From: Vescimonas sanitatis
GTDB lineage: Bacteria; Bacillota; Clostridia; Oscillospirales; Oscillospiraceae
Assembly (NCBI RefSeq): GCF_049060325.1
Contig: NZ_JBMGPW010000008.1
Span: 192,861-256,860 of the forward strand
Direction of reading: 5' to 3'
Length of the DNA stretch: 64,000 bases
The position numbers and the translations under genes are program-made. Numbering within the stretch: the first letter of the stretch is position 1; each line of letters begins with the position of its first letter. Below the pieces are notes generated by a model that did not search any database, was not told the DNA's origin, and was given only the letters and a program-made list of their open reading frames with translations. Below, piece after piece: positions 16,096 to 24,136 of the stretch.

Positions 16096-16997
16096 ATGGA
16101 AGAGAAGAACAAGGAGTTCACCCTGGCGCAGGAGCACGCCGCCCCTCCACCGGAGTGCGCTGCCCTCCCGCCGGAGGTCCTGCCGCCGGACACCGTCCTT
16201 CCCGGCGAGGCCTCCGCCGCGGAAAGTGCCGCCGCGCTGAAAAAGAAGGCCGCCAAGTGGAAAAAGATCGCCATTATGCTGGTGGGCCTGTCGGCCATGA
16301 CGGCGGTGGCCGTCACCGGCGGCGGCACAGCGGAGGACCCCATCCCCGCAACGCCGGACACCCCGCCGGTCCAGCAGGAGCCGTATGTTCCGCCGAAACC
16401 GGAGCCGGAGCCCCTCACCGGTGTTCTGCACTATACCATATACAACGATACCTTCGACGACAGCGGCGTGCCCCTGATCCTGGCCGAGGGTACCGTGGAC
16501 ATGGCCGCGCTGTCCGATACGCCCCTGGCGCTGCCCCAGCCGGAGACGCCGTCCGATGGCAGCTATGCGTTCCTGGGCTGGGTGGGCGGTATGACACCGC
16601 CGGCGGAAAGGTCTGGACGACGGTGCCGGACCCCCTGACGGCGGACTTCGCGGCGTCCATCAGACCCGGAGATACAGGGGAGAGGTCGATCGTGCTCCGC
16701 GCCGCCTGGCGGCTGACGGAGCAGAGCCGCTACCCCTGGTCCCTGACGCTGGACGACGGCGTCAATGCCGTCACCTATGAGGCGGCGGTGCCTATGGCCT
16801 CCGGCGGCGACGTGTACCTGTGCGCCTACCCGCAGCCCACCCGCGACGGCTATCGCTTCACCGGCTGGCTGGACGCGGCAGGGGAGAGGGTGGAGCTTCT
16901 GCCCGCCTCCGCCTTCTTTGCCAAAACCGCCGACGGCGATACCGACTGGCGCACCACCGTCCCTGTCACCCTCACCGCGGAATGGGAGAAAGCATAG
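16096..16997 (+). pseudogene. Frameshifted membrane-anchored InlB-repeat-like protein
   Basis: A reading frame opens at 16096 (METEEK-like start), with a Pro/Ala/Glu-rich N-terminus, one TM segment (IAIMLVGLSAMTAVAVTG), a Pro-rich linker and a beta domain running to SYAFLGWVGG. Near 16590 the frame breaks: the expected continuation GYDTAGGKVWTTVPDP is in another frame, which then stays open to a stop at 16997. That second part repeats the pattern DGYRFTGWLDAAG, typical of InlB B-repeat/Flg_new domains. A 1-2 base indel is enough to explain it. Either the gene is dead or this is an assembly error. It is co-transcribed with the MscS gene. Confidence 0.72.
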
Positions 16998-16998
16998 C

Positions 16999-17312
16999 AA
17001 AAAAAGAACAGTCCCTTTAGGCCGCCTGGCATAAGAAAACATACGCCGCAAAAGGCGCGTTTCGCGCAGCCCCATCGTTGCGCCGCCTTGACAGACATCC
17101 AGTATGCCTGCGGCGGCGCGCCTCGGCTCTGCACAAAACGCGCTCTTTTTCGGTGCGAAGCAGTTTTGCCAAAGTAAATTCGAACTGAAATTGGCTGCAA
17201 AAACGCCCGCATGCTGACGCATGTGGGCGTTTTTCGGTCGATTTCAGCCGGATAGACACAGGCAAAACCGTGTGTTTTCTTGTGTCAGGCGGCCTTTCGA
17301 CTGTTCTTTTTT
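16999..17312. repeat. MITE-like palindromic intergenic element
   Basis: About 314 bases filling the whole gap between the frameshifted gene and proS. The ends are imperfect inverted repeats of ~42 bases: left 16999-17041 (AAAAAAGAACAGT ... GGCCGCCTGGCATAAG), right 17270-17312, whose complement reads AAAAAAGAACAGT ... GGCCGCCTGACACAAG. Inside is a strong hairpin (17199-17234, AAAAACGCCC stem) and several GC palindromes. It has no coding potential of its own. The pattern fits a miniature inverted-repeat transposable element, and it may double as terminator for proS. I infer that it is multicopy in the genome; only one copy is in this window. Confidence 0.7.
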
Positions 17313-17320
17313 GATTCTTC

Positions 17321-18760
17321 TTAGTACGCCACGCCCCAGTAGATGTCGGTGGTGCATTCCTTGCCGCACACCACGCACTTGCCGGTGGTGCCGGACTGCT
17401 TCAGCGGCATGCAGCGGCTGGACACGCCGGCCTTCTCCTTCATGGCCAGCTCGCACTCCAGGCTGCCGCACCACTTGGTACGGGCAAAGCCGCCCTTGCC
17501 CTGGGCCATCTCCTTGACCTCCTCCCAGGAGGTCATATCGAAGGTGTTGTCCTCCAGGTTCTTCTCCGCCATGGCGTACAGGTTGTCGTGCACATCCTGC
17601 AGCAGCTGCTGCACGGCGCTCTCCAGCTCCGTCAGGGGGACGAAGGTCTTTTCACCGGTGTCGCGGCGGGCGATGCAGCACTGACCCTTCTCCATGTCCT
17701 TGGGGCCGATCTCCACACGCAGGGGCACGCCCTTCATCTCGTACTGGGCGAACTTCCAGCCGGCGGACTGGTCGCTGTCGTCCATGCTGACGCGGATACC
17801 GGCGGCGGTCAGACGGTCGCGCAGACCGGCGGCGGCCTCCAGCACGCCCTCCTTGTGCTGGGCGATGGGGATCACCACCACCTGGGTGGGAGCGATCACC
17901 GGGGGCAGCACCAGACCGTGGTTGTCGCTGTGGGTCATAATGATGGCGCCGATCAGGCGGGTGGACGCGCCCCAGCTGGTCTGGAAGGGATATTGCAGGG
18001 TATTGTCCCGGCCGGTGAACGTCACGTCATAGGCGCGGGAGAATTTGTCGCCGAAGAAGTGGCTGGTGCCGGACTGCAGGGCCTTGTGGTCCTTCATCAT
18101 GCACTCGATGGTATAGGTGGCCTCGGCACCGGCGAATTTCTCCTTGTCGGTCTTGCGGCCCTTCACCACGGGCATGGCCAGCGCGTTTTTGCACACGTCG
18201 GCGTAGCAGTTCAGCTGCTGCTCCGTCTCGGCCTCGGCCTCGGCGGCCGTCTCGTGGATGGTGTGACCCTCCTGCCACCAGAACTCGCGGCTCCGCAGGA
18301 ACGGGCGGGTGGTCTTCTCCCAGCGGATGACGGAGCACCACTGGTTGTACAGCATGGGCAGCTCACGGTAGCTGTGCAGCACATGGCTCCAGTGGTCGCA
18401 GAACATAGTCTCGGACGTGGGGCGGAAGGCCAGACGCTCCTCCAGCTGTTCGCTGCCGCCATGGGTGACCCAGGCCACCTCCGGGGCGAAGCCGGCCACC
18501 AGCTCGCCCTCTTTTTTCAGCAGGCTCTCGGGGATGAGTACCGGCATGGCCACATTCACGTGGCCGGTCTTCTTGAACTCCGCGTCCATGTACTTCTGGA
18601 TATTCTCCCAAATGGCATAGCCGTAAGGTCGAAGGATCAGAAAGCCCTTGACGCTGGCGTAGTCCACCAGCTCCGCCTTCAGGCAGATATCCGTATACCA
18701 CTTGGCGAAATCCTCCTCCATGGGGGTGATCGCCTCTACATTTCTCTGATCCTTAGCCAT
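17321..18760 (-). CDS. proS: Prolyl-tRNA synthetase, archaeal/eukaryotic-type (ProS type 3)
   Basis: 479 residues, class II aminoacyl-tRNA synthetase charging tRNA-Pro with proline. Motif 2 (LRSREFWWQEGHT) and motif 3 (TSWGASTRLIGAIIMTHSD) are clear. It lacks the bacterial editing insertion and ends with the C-terminal zinc-like domain of the short, archaeal/eukaryote-like form (RTKWCGSLECE and CVVCGKEC), finishing with a tyrosine as in that group. The start ATG is at 18760. I see no T-box leader upstream. The MITE-like element begins immediately after its stop. Confidence 0.95.
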   Translation of the reverse strand: MAKDQRNVEAITPMEEDFAKWYTDICLKAELVDYASVKGFLILRPYGYAIWENIQKYMDAEFKKTGHVNVAMPVLIPESLLKKEGELVAGFAPEVAWVTHGGSEQLEERLAFRPTSETMFCDHWSHVLHSYRELPMLYNQWCSVIRWEKTTRPFLRSREFWWQEGHTIHETAAEAEAETEQQLNCYADVCKNALAMPVVKGRKTDKEKFAGAEATYTIECMMKDHKALQSGTSHFFGDKFSRAYDVTFTGRDNTLQYPFQTSWGASTRLIGAIIMTHSDNHGLVLPPVIAPTQVVVIPIAQHKEGVLEAAAGLRDRLTAAGIRVSMDDSDQSAGWKFAQYEMKGVPLRVEIGPKDMEKGQCCIARRDTGEKTFVPLTELESAVQQLLQDVHDNLYAMAEKNLEDNTFDMTSWEEVKEMAQGKGGFARTKWCGSLECELAMKEKAGVSSRCMPLKQSGTTGKCVVCGKECTTDIYWGVAY

Positions 18761-18860
18761 AGCTTTATACCATTCCTTTGTTAGTATATAGGGTGTGTGC
18801 CAACTTCACATTTTACCCGCCGCCATGTGACTTGTCAAGTTGCCGCCGCAAAAAGGCCGC

Positions 18861-18888
18861 AAAAAAGCGCCCCGCAGGGCGCTTTTTC
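18861..18888 (-). terminator. Terminator of the PAP2 gene
   Basis: Stem AAAAAGCGCCC-CGCA-GGGCGCTTTTT, touching the PAP2 stop codon. Confidence 0.8.
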
Positions 18889-19543
18889 AGCGATCCCGGC
18901 CCAGCCGCCTGTCGCGGCGCCGGCCAACGATGACATACACGAACACATAGGCGATGGCGCCGGTCAGCAGTCCGGCCAGCACATCGATGGCCGCGTGCTG
19001 CTTGACGAACACGGTGGCCGCCATGATGAGGATAGCGTACAGCGTCACGCCCCAGCGCCAGCCGGGCTTCCGCAGTCCCGGCGTGTGCCACACCGCCGCC
19101 ACAGCCGCCATGCAGCCCAGAATATGCACGCTGGGGAAGACGTTGGTGTTGGTGTCGATGGAATAGGTGTACTCCACCAGCCAGGTGGCGGCATTGTGGT
19201 GCGCCATCACCGCCGGACGCAGATCCTGCCCGTTGGGCACCAGAATGCAGAACACCACCGCTGTGGTGAACGTCACCATGATGAACCACATATACCGGCG
19301 GAAGCCCTCGGCGTCCTTCAGGATCAGATAGACGCCCAGCACCACCAGCAGCGGGCTCCAGGACACATAGGGGAAGATGAACCACTCGCAGAAGGGGATA
19401 TAGGTGTCCAGCACCGTCTGTGTGGCCCAGTAGTTATCGGTAATAAAGTGCTCGATGGTAAAAAACATCGCCAGATAGACCGGCAGATACGCGCCCCACC
19501 AGGCGTGGGGATGGGTCTTGAAGAATTGCTTGATCGCCTGCAT
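18887..19543 (-). CDS. PAP2 family membrane phosphatase
   Basis: A 218-residue polytopic protein with about six TM helices. PAP2 signatures are present: RP in NGQDLRPAV, PSVH in the middle, and KQHAAIDVLAG for the third motif. This places the active site on the outer face of the membrane. The spacing resembles the inositolphosphotransferase/Aur1-like subgroup. A phosphatidate or undecaprenyl-pyrophosphate phosphatase role is possible. A basic RRRDRRLGRDR tail follows the last helix. Monocistronic. Confidence 0.88.
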   Translation of the reverse strand: MQAIKQFFKTHPHAWWGAYLPVYLAMFFTIEHFITDNYWATQTVLDTYIPFCEWFIFPYVSWSPLLVVLGVYLILKDAEGFRRYMWFIMVTFTTAVVFCILVPNGQDLRPAVMAHHNAATWLVEYTYSIDTNTNVFPSVHILGCMAAVAAVWHTPGLRKPGWRWGVTLYAILIMAATVFVKQHAAIDVLAGLLTGAIAYVFVYVIVGRRRDRRLGRDR

Positions 19544-19737
19544 ACGATCCCTCCGACAGACTTGATGATTTCGTATCCCGTATTGTACCAGAACCGCCCC
19601 GGAAAAGGCAACCCCCGCCCCGCAAATATCACAGAATTTTTACAACTCAGACAAACCGCCGCAGGTGTTGAACGGACTGGACAAACCGGGGCGGCGTATA
19701 GTATACTGTCTCCAATACAGACACAGGAGGAACTGCC

Positions 19738-20994
19738 ATGCAGATCATCAAGCGGGAGGAGCTTCCCGAACAGCGCCAGGTGCGCCTGACTATCGCCGTG
19801 GACAAGGACACCTGGCAGGCGTCCCTGGCCAAATGCTACCAGGGCGTCAAGTCCGTCTGCCCCGTGGCCGGCGAGCCTACCCGTGAAAACCTGGAACAGG
19901 CCTACGGCCCCGAGTTTTTGTACCAGGAGGCCGTCAACGACACCTATCCCCAGGCGCTGGTGGAGGCCATCAGCCAGAGCGATATCCAGATCGCCGGGAC
20001 CCCCACCCTGTCGGTGGAGACCATCGGCCCAGACGGCTATACCTTCGCCGCCGTCATCGATCTGTACCCGGAGGTGGAGCTGGGACAGTACAAGGGCCTG
20101 TCCGCCGTCTACCCCCAGGTGGAGCTGAGCAATGACGATACCGAGGCCGCCCTGGACGAGTACGCCCGGGCCAACCCCGAGGTGCAGCATCCGGAAAGAG
20201 CCGCCATGGGCGACGAGGTGACGCTGGACTTCGAGGGCTTTGTGGACGGCGTGCCCTTTGAGGGCGGCAAGGGCGAGCAGTATCCCCTGCTGCTGGGCAG
20301 CGGCTACTTCATTCCCGGCTTTGAGGAGCAGGTGGCCGGCGCCGCCGTGGGCGAGGAGCGCGACGTAAAGGTCACCTTCCCCACGGAGTACGTCCCGGAG
20401 CTGGCCGGCAAGGACGCGGTGTTCCATATCAAGGTCCACCAGATCACCCGGCGGGCCATGCCGGAGTGGAACGATGATTTCGCCCGCCGGCAGGGCTTTG
20501 CCGATGTCTCTGCCCTACGCCGGGCCGTCATGGAGACGGCGGTGCAGAAAAAGCAGGCCCAGGCGGCGGAGCAGTTCGCCAATGACCTGATCCGCCAGGT
20601 GACGGAGGCCATGACCGTTACCATTCCCGCCGCCATGGTGGAGAACCAGCTGGACGGGCTGATCAACGAGCTGCGCGGCCACCTGCAGGCCCAGGGCGTG
20701 TCCCTGGAGCAGTATCTGGAGATGGGGAACACCACGATGGAGCAGCTGCGTGACCACGCCCGCGAGCAGGCCGCCGCGGCGGCGCGCTATGAGCTGGCCA
20801 TGACCGAGATCGCACGCCGGGAGGGAATCGACATTTCCGAGGCCGACGTGGACGCCAAGTATGCCGAGCTGTCCAAACAGTACGGCCTGTCCGTGGAGCT
20901 GCTGCGCCAGCAGCTGCCGCCCCTGCGCCTGCGCCACGATCTGAAGCTGGCCGCCGCCCAGGCGGTGGTGGTGGACTCCGCCAAACGCAAATGA
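19738..20994 (+). CDS. tig: Trigger factor (ribosome-associated chaperone / peptidyl-prolyl isomerase)
   Basis: 418 residues. The FKBP-type PPIase domain is at about 155-240 (GDEVTLDFEGFVDG and LGSGYFIPGFEEQ), flanked by an N-terminal ribosome-binding region and the C-terminal helical arms. The N-terminal domain is divergent: the usual GFRxGK loop reads KSVCPVAGEP here, so ribosome docking may be weak or this may be a paralogue rather than the main trigger factor. The start ATG follows AGGAGGAACTGCC. The downstream hairpins terminate it. Confidence 0.9.
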   Translation: MQIIKREELPEQRQVRLTIAVDKDTWQASLAKCYQGVKSVCPVAGEPTRENLEQAYGPEFLYQEAVNDTYPQALVEAISQSDIQIAGTPTLSVETIGPDGYTFAAVIDLYPEVELGQYKGLSAVYPQVELSNDDTEAALDEYARANPEVQHPERAAMGDEVTLDFEGFVDGVPFEGGKGEQYPLLLGSGYFIPGFEEQVAGAAVGEERDVKVTFPTEYVPELAGKDAVFHIKVHQITRRAMPEWNDDFARRQGFADVSALRRAVMETAVQKKQAQAAEQFANDLIRQVTEAMTVTIPAAMVENQLDGLINELRGHLQAQGVSLEQYLEMGNTTMEQLRDHAREQAAAAARYELAMTEIARREGIDISEADVDAKYAELSKQYGLSVELLRQQLPPLRLRHDLKLAAAQAVVVDSAKRK

Positions 20995-21361
20995 CCGTCC
21001 CGCGGGCAGCAGCCTGCCCGCGTAGCGATCAATGAAAAGCAAGGGAAGGCCCGTACGGGCCTTCTCTTTTTGTATATCGAAAACCACTCGCCCAGTGAGT
21101 GGTTTTCAGGATACAAAGGGCGGCGGACAGATACTGCCCGCCGCCAGATCGCTTTGTCGCTTATATGCCCTACCAGGGATAGAAGTAGATCACCGTGTCC
21201 GGCTCTAACTGAATGGGCAGATAGGAGCCGTGTTGTCCCTTGTCGACGGACAGATATCCGCTCCCGTTGGGGTCAGCGTTTGGGTCAGAAAAAACGGCAA
21301 GTAAGATATTAGGCGCAAAAGTACGGAAAAAGTCCTGATTTCGCAAGAAATCAGGACTTTC
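20995..21361. other. Hairpin-rich intergenic region before the ICE junction
   Basis: No complete gene. It contains a hairpin at 21001-21022 (CGCGGGCA arms), a terminator for tig at 21045-21071 (GAAGGCCC stem plus T-run), and a long palindrome at 21071-21115 (TGTAT...GAAAACCACTC / GAGTGGTTTTC...ATACA). A fourth hairpin lies at 21118-21145. The former tRNA terminator (AAGTCCTGATTTC stem, 21331-21360) is next to the att site. On the minus strand an open tail ending at 21170 (NADPNGSGYLSVDKGQHG...) has no start and may be a gene remnant. Confidence 0.6.
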
Positions 21362-21406
21362 TGGTTGCGGAGGGAGGACTTGAACCTCCGACCTCCGGGT
21401 TATGAG
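21362..21406 (-). other. ICE attachment site: 3' part of tRNA-Met(CAT)
   Basis: Read on the minus strand, 21406 to 21362 is the 3' part of a tRNA: loop CTCATAA with anticodon CAT, 3' stem CCCGG, T-arm GGAGG-TTCAAGT-CCTCC, acceptor CTCCGCA, discriminator A and encoded CCA. Just before the loop the sequence (GCATTT) does not pair with CCCGG, so the 5' half is absent. This is the signature of site-specific integration at a tRNA 3' end. The intact tRNA should lie at the other end of the element. Confidence 0.9.
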
Positions 21407-21835
21407 AAATGCACCGTGAATTTCTTATAGTCCCATAGTGGCGCATATGATCCCAGGAAGTCAGTATTTTCAAGGGTTCGGAGGAATCTGTATTCGTCTT
21501 TGCTCCCATCCCGTACCATGAAATCTTACAGCGGTTGGTGTCAGCGTTGGTGTCAACTCCAAGTGAAGAGCCATGAGATGACCGATTTTGTTGGCCCAAC
21601 CACGCAAGAAACGCACCTTTAGGTTTTTACCTCTAAGGGATTCGGTTCATTGGGGTTCAGACAAAACAAGAAATAAACCATCAGGCACATGAATCGTACC
21701 AACATCTAAATAGCGCAATGGCGCAGCATTATCGGCGAAACATCATTCCACATTCGGTAATGCTGCGCCGCTTTTGCTCTATGCCAATTATAACACACGG
21801 CTTCCCGCTAGGGAAGCGCATTTCAGGAGGTTTCT
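21407..21835. other. ICE left-end non-coding region
   Basis: About 430 bases. On the minus strand a start-less open tail of ~60 codons reads GWANKIGHLMALHLELTPT... toward the att site and could be an integrase C-terminal relic; this is weak. A 12-bp perfect stem at 21720-21731/21758-21769 (GGCGCAGCATTA) is followed by CTTTTGC and acts as terminator or attenuator. CAGGAGG precedes the first ICE gene. Confidence 0.55.
21720..21775 (+). terminator. Hairpin upstream of the first ICE gene
   Basis: Perfect 12-bp stem GGCGCAGCATTA / TAATGCTGCGCC with a 26-base loop and a short T-run. It could isolate the ICE from tRNA-side transcription or attenuate the leader of the HTH gene. Confidence 0.65.
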
Positions 21836-22972
21836 ATGTCAGAATATACACTTGAGATCAAACAGATCGTAGACTATCCACGCTGCCGGATCTACCGACA
21901 GTTCGTACAAGCCTTGATAGCAGACCGGAGCATTCGCGTGAGCGGAGGCTCCGGTCTTTTTTATTTTGTCGTGCTATGCGCCTATGCCAACTTCCGCACC
22001 TCATACAAGCGCATTGATGGCATTAGTTACACCATCTACCCCGGCGAATGGATTATGTCTGTGGAGGAATTGTCCCGGTATTTCCGCACTCGCTTCCGCC
22101 GCCAGACCTTGGCCGCTTTGGAGGGACTGCAAAAGAAAGGGTTTATCAGTTTTCTCGTTCTCGGACATGGCAAGCTGGTCAAATTCAAGATTCGGGGCTG
22201 GCGGCGTCACAACACGATCCTTGACTACAACGCGCCTTGTCAGAAAGATACCGGCTTTTTCTTCTTCCCTGTCTCTACGGCCACAGAACTGGTCAGTGCC
22301 GGTCACTGCTCAGAGATGGACGCCGTACTGGATTTGTGGCTGAACACCGTCTATAACGATCCGCAGGTTCTCGGCTCAGACATCGGGCCGGTGGTCTATC
22401 TCCGCAACGGTACAGGCTGCCCGCTGGTCAGCTACGCGGAACTGGCATCCCGCTGGGGCGTCTCTAAGGCAACTGCCGGTCGATACCTCAAGCGCATGGC
22501 TGAACGGGGCTATCTGCAACTGACAACTTTCCCCGGTACGCACGGCACCACGATCTACCTCCAGAACTATCTCTCCACCATGTTCCAAATTTCTGACATC
22601 GTGGTGGATAAGGAGGAGATCGCCATGAGCCTTGGCATCAAGCTGGAGCTTCAGGAAGAAACCACCCTGACCACTGCGGCATCCAGCGGTTCAAATGAGG
22701 CCGGTAGCGTTTCAGAAATGAACCGCCATCGAATCGAGCGAAAGATGCGTGAAATCCTTGTAGCACAAGGGCTGCCTTGCGCTTCATGCCCTAAATCTAA
22801 ATATATGTTATTACCATTATCCGACGACTGCGAGGTTACGATAGAAGGGGTGCCTCCGCTGCGCCGGTGGCTTCAACTGGTGGTCACCTGCGGTGACGCT
22901 CATGAAGTCTATCACTTTGAACTCAGATTGCACCCGACAGGGATGCGCGGCGATAAGGAGGTCGAACGATGA
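21836..22972 (+). CDS. Winged-helix ICE protein, possible replication or regulatory factor
   Basis: 378 residues, cytosolic. It has two winged-helix-like segments: one near 70-125 (MSVEELSRYFRTRF...LEGLQKKGFISFL) and one near 205-240 (YAELASRWGVSKATAGRYLKRMAERGYLQ), an arrangement seen in RepA-like initiators and ICE regulators. The C-terminal third has a CASCPKSKY cysteine pair and a beta-rich domain. CAGGAGG precedes the ATG. Its stop overlaps the next gene (ATGA), so they are translationally coupled. As the first gene of the element it may control transfer or element replication; the function is not recognised with certainty. Confidence 0.72.
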   Translation: MSEYTLEIKQIVDYPRCRIYRQFVQALIADRSIRVSGGSGLFYFVVLCAYANFRTSYKRIDGISYTIYPGEWIMSVEELSRYFRTRFRRQTLAALEGLQKKGFISFLVLGHGKLVKFKIRGWRRHNTILDYNAPCQKDTGFFFFPVSTATELVSAGHCSEMDAVLDLWLNTVYNDPQVLGSDIGPVVYLRNGTGCPLVSYAELASRWGVSKATAGRYLKRMAERGYLQLTTFPGTHGTTIYLQNYLSTMFQISDIVVDKEEIAMSLGIKLELQEETTLTTAASSGSNEAGSVSEMNRHRIERKMREILVAQGLPCASCPKSKYMLLPLSDDCEVTIEGVPPLRRWLQLVVTCGDAHEVYHFELRLHPTGMRGDKEVER

Positions 22973-23502
22973 AAAAGACTGCACAGGAACACAAAGTGAC
23001 CGAGAACCCCTTGTACCATGACACGTGGATGCTGTTGCGCAAGTACCGGGACGTGGTGTGGAGCCTGGAGCTGTCCGTGCAGCAGGTACGTCGGCAGTTC
23101 CAGATCGAGTATGGCAGCAGCATAGAGGAGTTTCTGGAATCCCTCTATGTGGCCGGCATCACCTTCGAGGGCTCGGCGATTGAGGATCATGCCCGCTGCA
23201 TCGAGCGCAGCTACAAGATGTTGAAGCTGCTGGATACCTCCGTGGAGCTGCTGCGGACAAAGCACAAATACGGTGAGAGCTATTACTGGCTCCTGTACTA
23301 CACCTACCTGTCACCGCAGCAGTTGGCGAACACGCAGGAGATCATCGACAAGCTGGAGCCGCACATTCGGGACATCAGCTACCGCACCTACTTCCGCAAG
23401 CGTCAGATGGCGATTGATGCCTTGAGCTCGGTGCTGTGGGGGTATTCTTCGAAGGAGAGCCTGGCACTGCTGGAAAAGTTTGTGCCGGAAGCAAATACAT
23501 GA
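22969..23502 (+). CDS. Conserved ICE protein, ArpU/sigma-like helical regulator (tentative)
   Basis: 177 residues, almost all helical, no membrane segment. The C-terminal part (YRTYFRKRQMAIDALSSVLWGY) looks like the DNA-binding end of small phage/ICE late-transcription regulators, but I cannot name a family with confidence. It is coupled to the preceding winged-helix gene by an ATGA overlap. It lies directly upstream of the promoter module of the conjugation operon, which fits a regulatory role. Confidence 0.6.
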   Translation: MKKTAQEHKVTENPLYHDTWMLLRKYRDVVWSLELSVQQVRRQFQIEYGSSIEEFLESLYVAGITFEGSAIEDHARCIERSYKMLKLLDTSVELLRTKHKYGESYYWLLYYTYLSPQQLANTQEIIDKLEPHIRDISYRTYFRKRQMAIDALSSVLWGYSSKESLALLEKFVPEANT

Positions 23503-23533
23503 CCCGATCTCCAATGGCACTCTCCCGCCACAA

Positions 23534-23596
23534 CATTGGCACGGTTTTGCGATTTCGGCGTAAAACCAAGTGTGCTATACTGTGTATGCTCAAAAC
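23534..23596 (+). promoter_or_regulatory. Promoter/operator module copy 1 (T4SS operon)
   Basis: A 63-base block matching 37174-37236 at 50 of 63 positions. It has an extended -10 (TGCTATACT, 23573-23581) preceded by an imperfect palindrome, TTTTGCGATTTCGGCGTAAA, in the -35 area. There is no good -35 box, so activation by a regulator bound to the palindrome is likely. The transcript would begin the conjugation operon. Confidence 0.75.
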
Positions 23597-23616
23597 TATG
23601 CCAAGGCGATACGAGT

Positions 23617-23699
23617 AACACCATCTTTCGGGGTGGTGTTATTTTGTTTCCGGGTATTTGGGCAGTCCAAGAGGGGCGACTTTTAGAGAGTAGCCCCTC
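23617..23699 (+). promoter_or_regulatory. Leader hairpins of the T4SS operon
   Basis: Hairpin 1 at 23617-23640 (AACACCA/TGGTGTT) followed by ATTTTG. Hairpin 2 at 23671-23699 (GAGGGGC/GCCCCTC) followed by CACATTTTTTC. Both resemble intrinsic terminators lying between the promoter and the first gene, so transcription attenuation or antitermination is plausible. Confidence 0.65.
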
Positions 23700-23730
23700 C
23701 ACATTTTTTCTATCACAGGAGGTATCACGA

Positions 23731-24102
23731 GTGAAAAAACATGACCTGACCAAGACACATCTCCACAGGGCAAGTCCCGGCATGGCACTATACGCGGCCT
23801 TCGCGGGCGTGACCATGGCCGCAATGCTTTGCCAGCCTGTCTTTGCCGCCACCGTCTGGGAGAAGGCCAATGAGATCATGAAGGATGTCTATAACCAGAT
23901 TCTTCTTATCTCCACCATTGCCGCCATTGTCACCGCGTCGGTGGCACTGCTGATGATGAACTTCTCCCGCAGCGGCCGCACTGTGGACGAGAGTCGCGCT
24001 TGGCTCAAGCGTATCATCATCACATGGGCAATCCTTAACGGTTTGGGCTTCATCATGTCCTATGTGACGCCCTTCTTCGCGGATGGCAGATGGAACGGAT
24101 AA
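23731..24102 (+). CDS. VirB2/TrbC-like conjugal pilin or small T4SS membrane protein
   Basis: 123 residues. The GTG at 23731 follows AGGAGGTATCAC. It has a long signal-like N-terminus cut after VFAA, then two TM helices (ILLISTIAAIVTASVALLMM and IIITWAILNGLGFIMSYV) joined by a short basic loop, the layout of VirB2/TrbC subunits. It is first in the conjugation operon, ahead of the VirB6-like gene, as expected. Confidence 0.7.
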   Translation: MKKHDLTKTHLHRASPGMALYAAFAGVTMAAMLCQPVFAATVWEKANEIMKDVYNQILLISTIAAIVTASVALLMMNFSRSGRTVDESRAWLKRIIITWAILNGLGFIMSYVTPFFADGRWNG

Positions 24103-24136
24103 CGCCAAGCTGCCCGGCTGAGAAAGGAGAAGTGCT

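Noticed and set aside
16563..17265. Minus-strand open frames of 80-220 codons inside the MITE-like element
   Set aside because: They lack ribosome sites, have biased composition, and follow the palindromes of the element; no protein family is recognisable.
21331..21450. A complete tRNA-Met gene at the ICE junction
   Set aside because: Only the sequence from the anticodon loop onward is tRNA-like; the upstream bases cannot form the anticodon, D or acceptor 5' strands.
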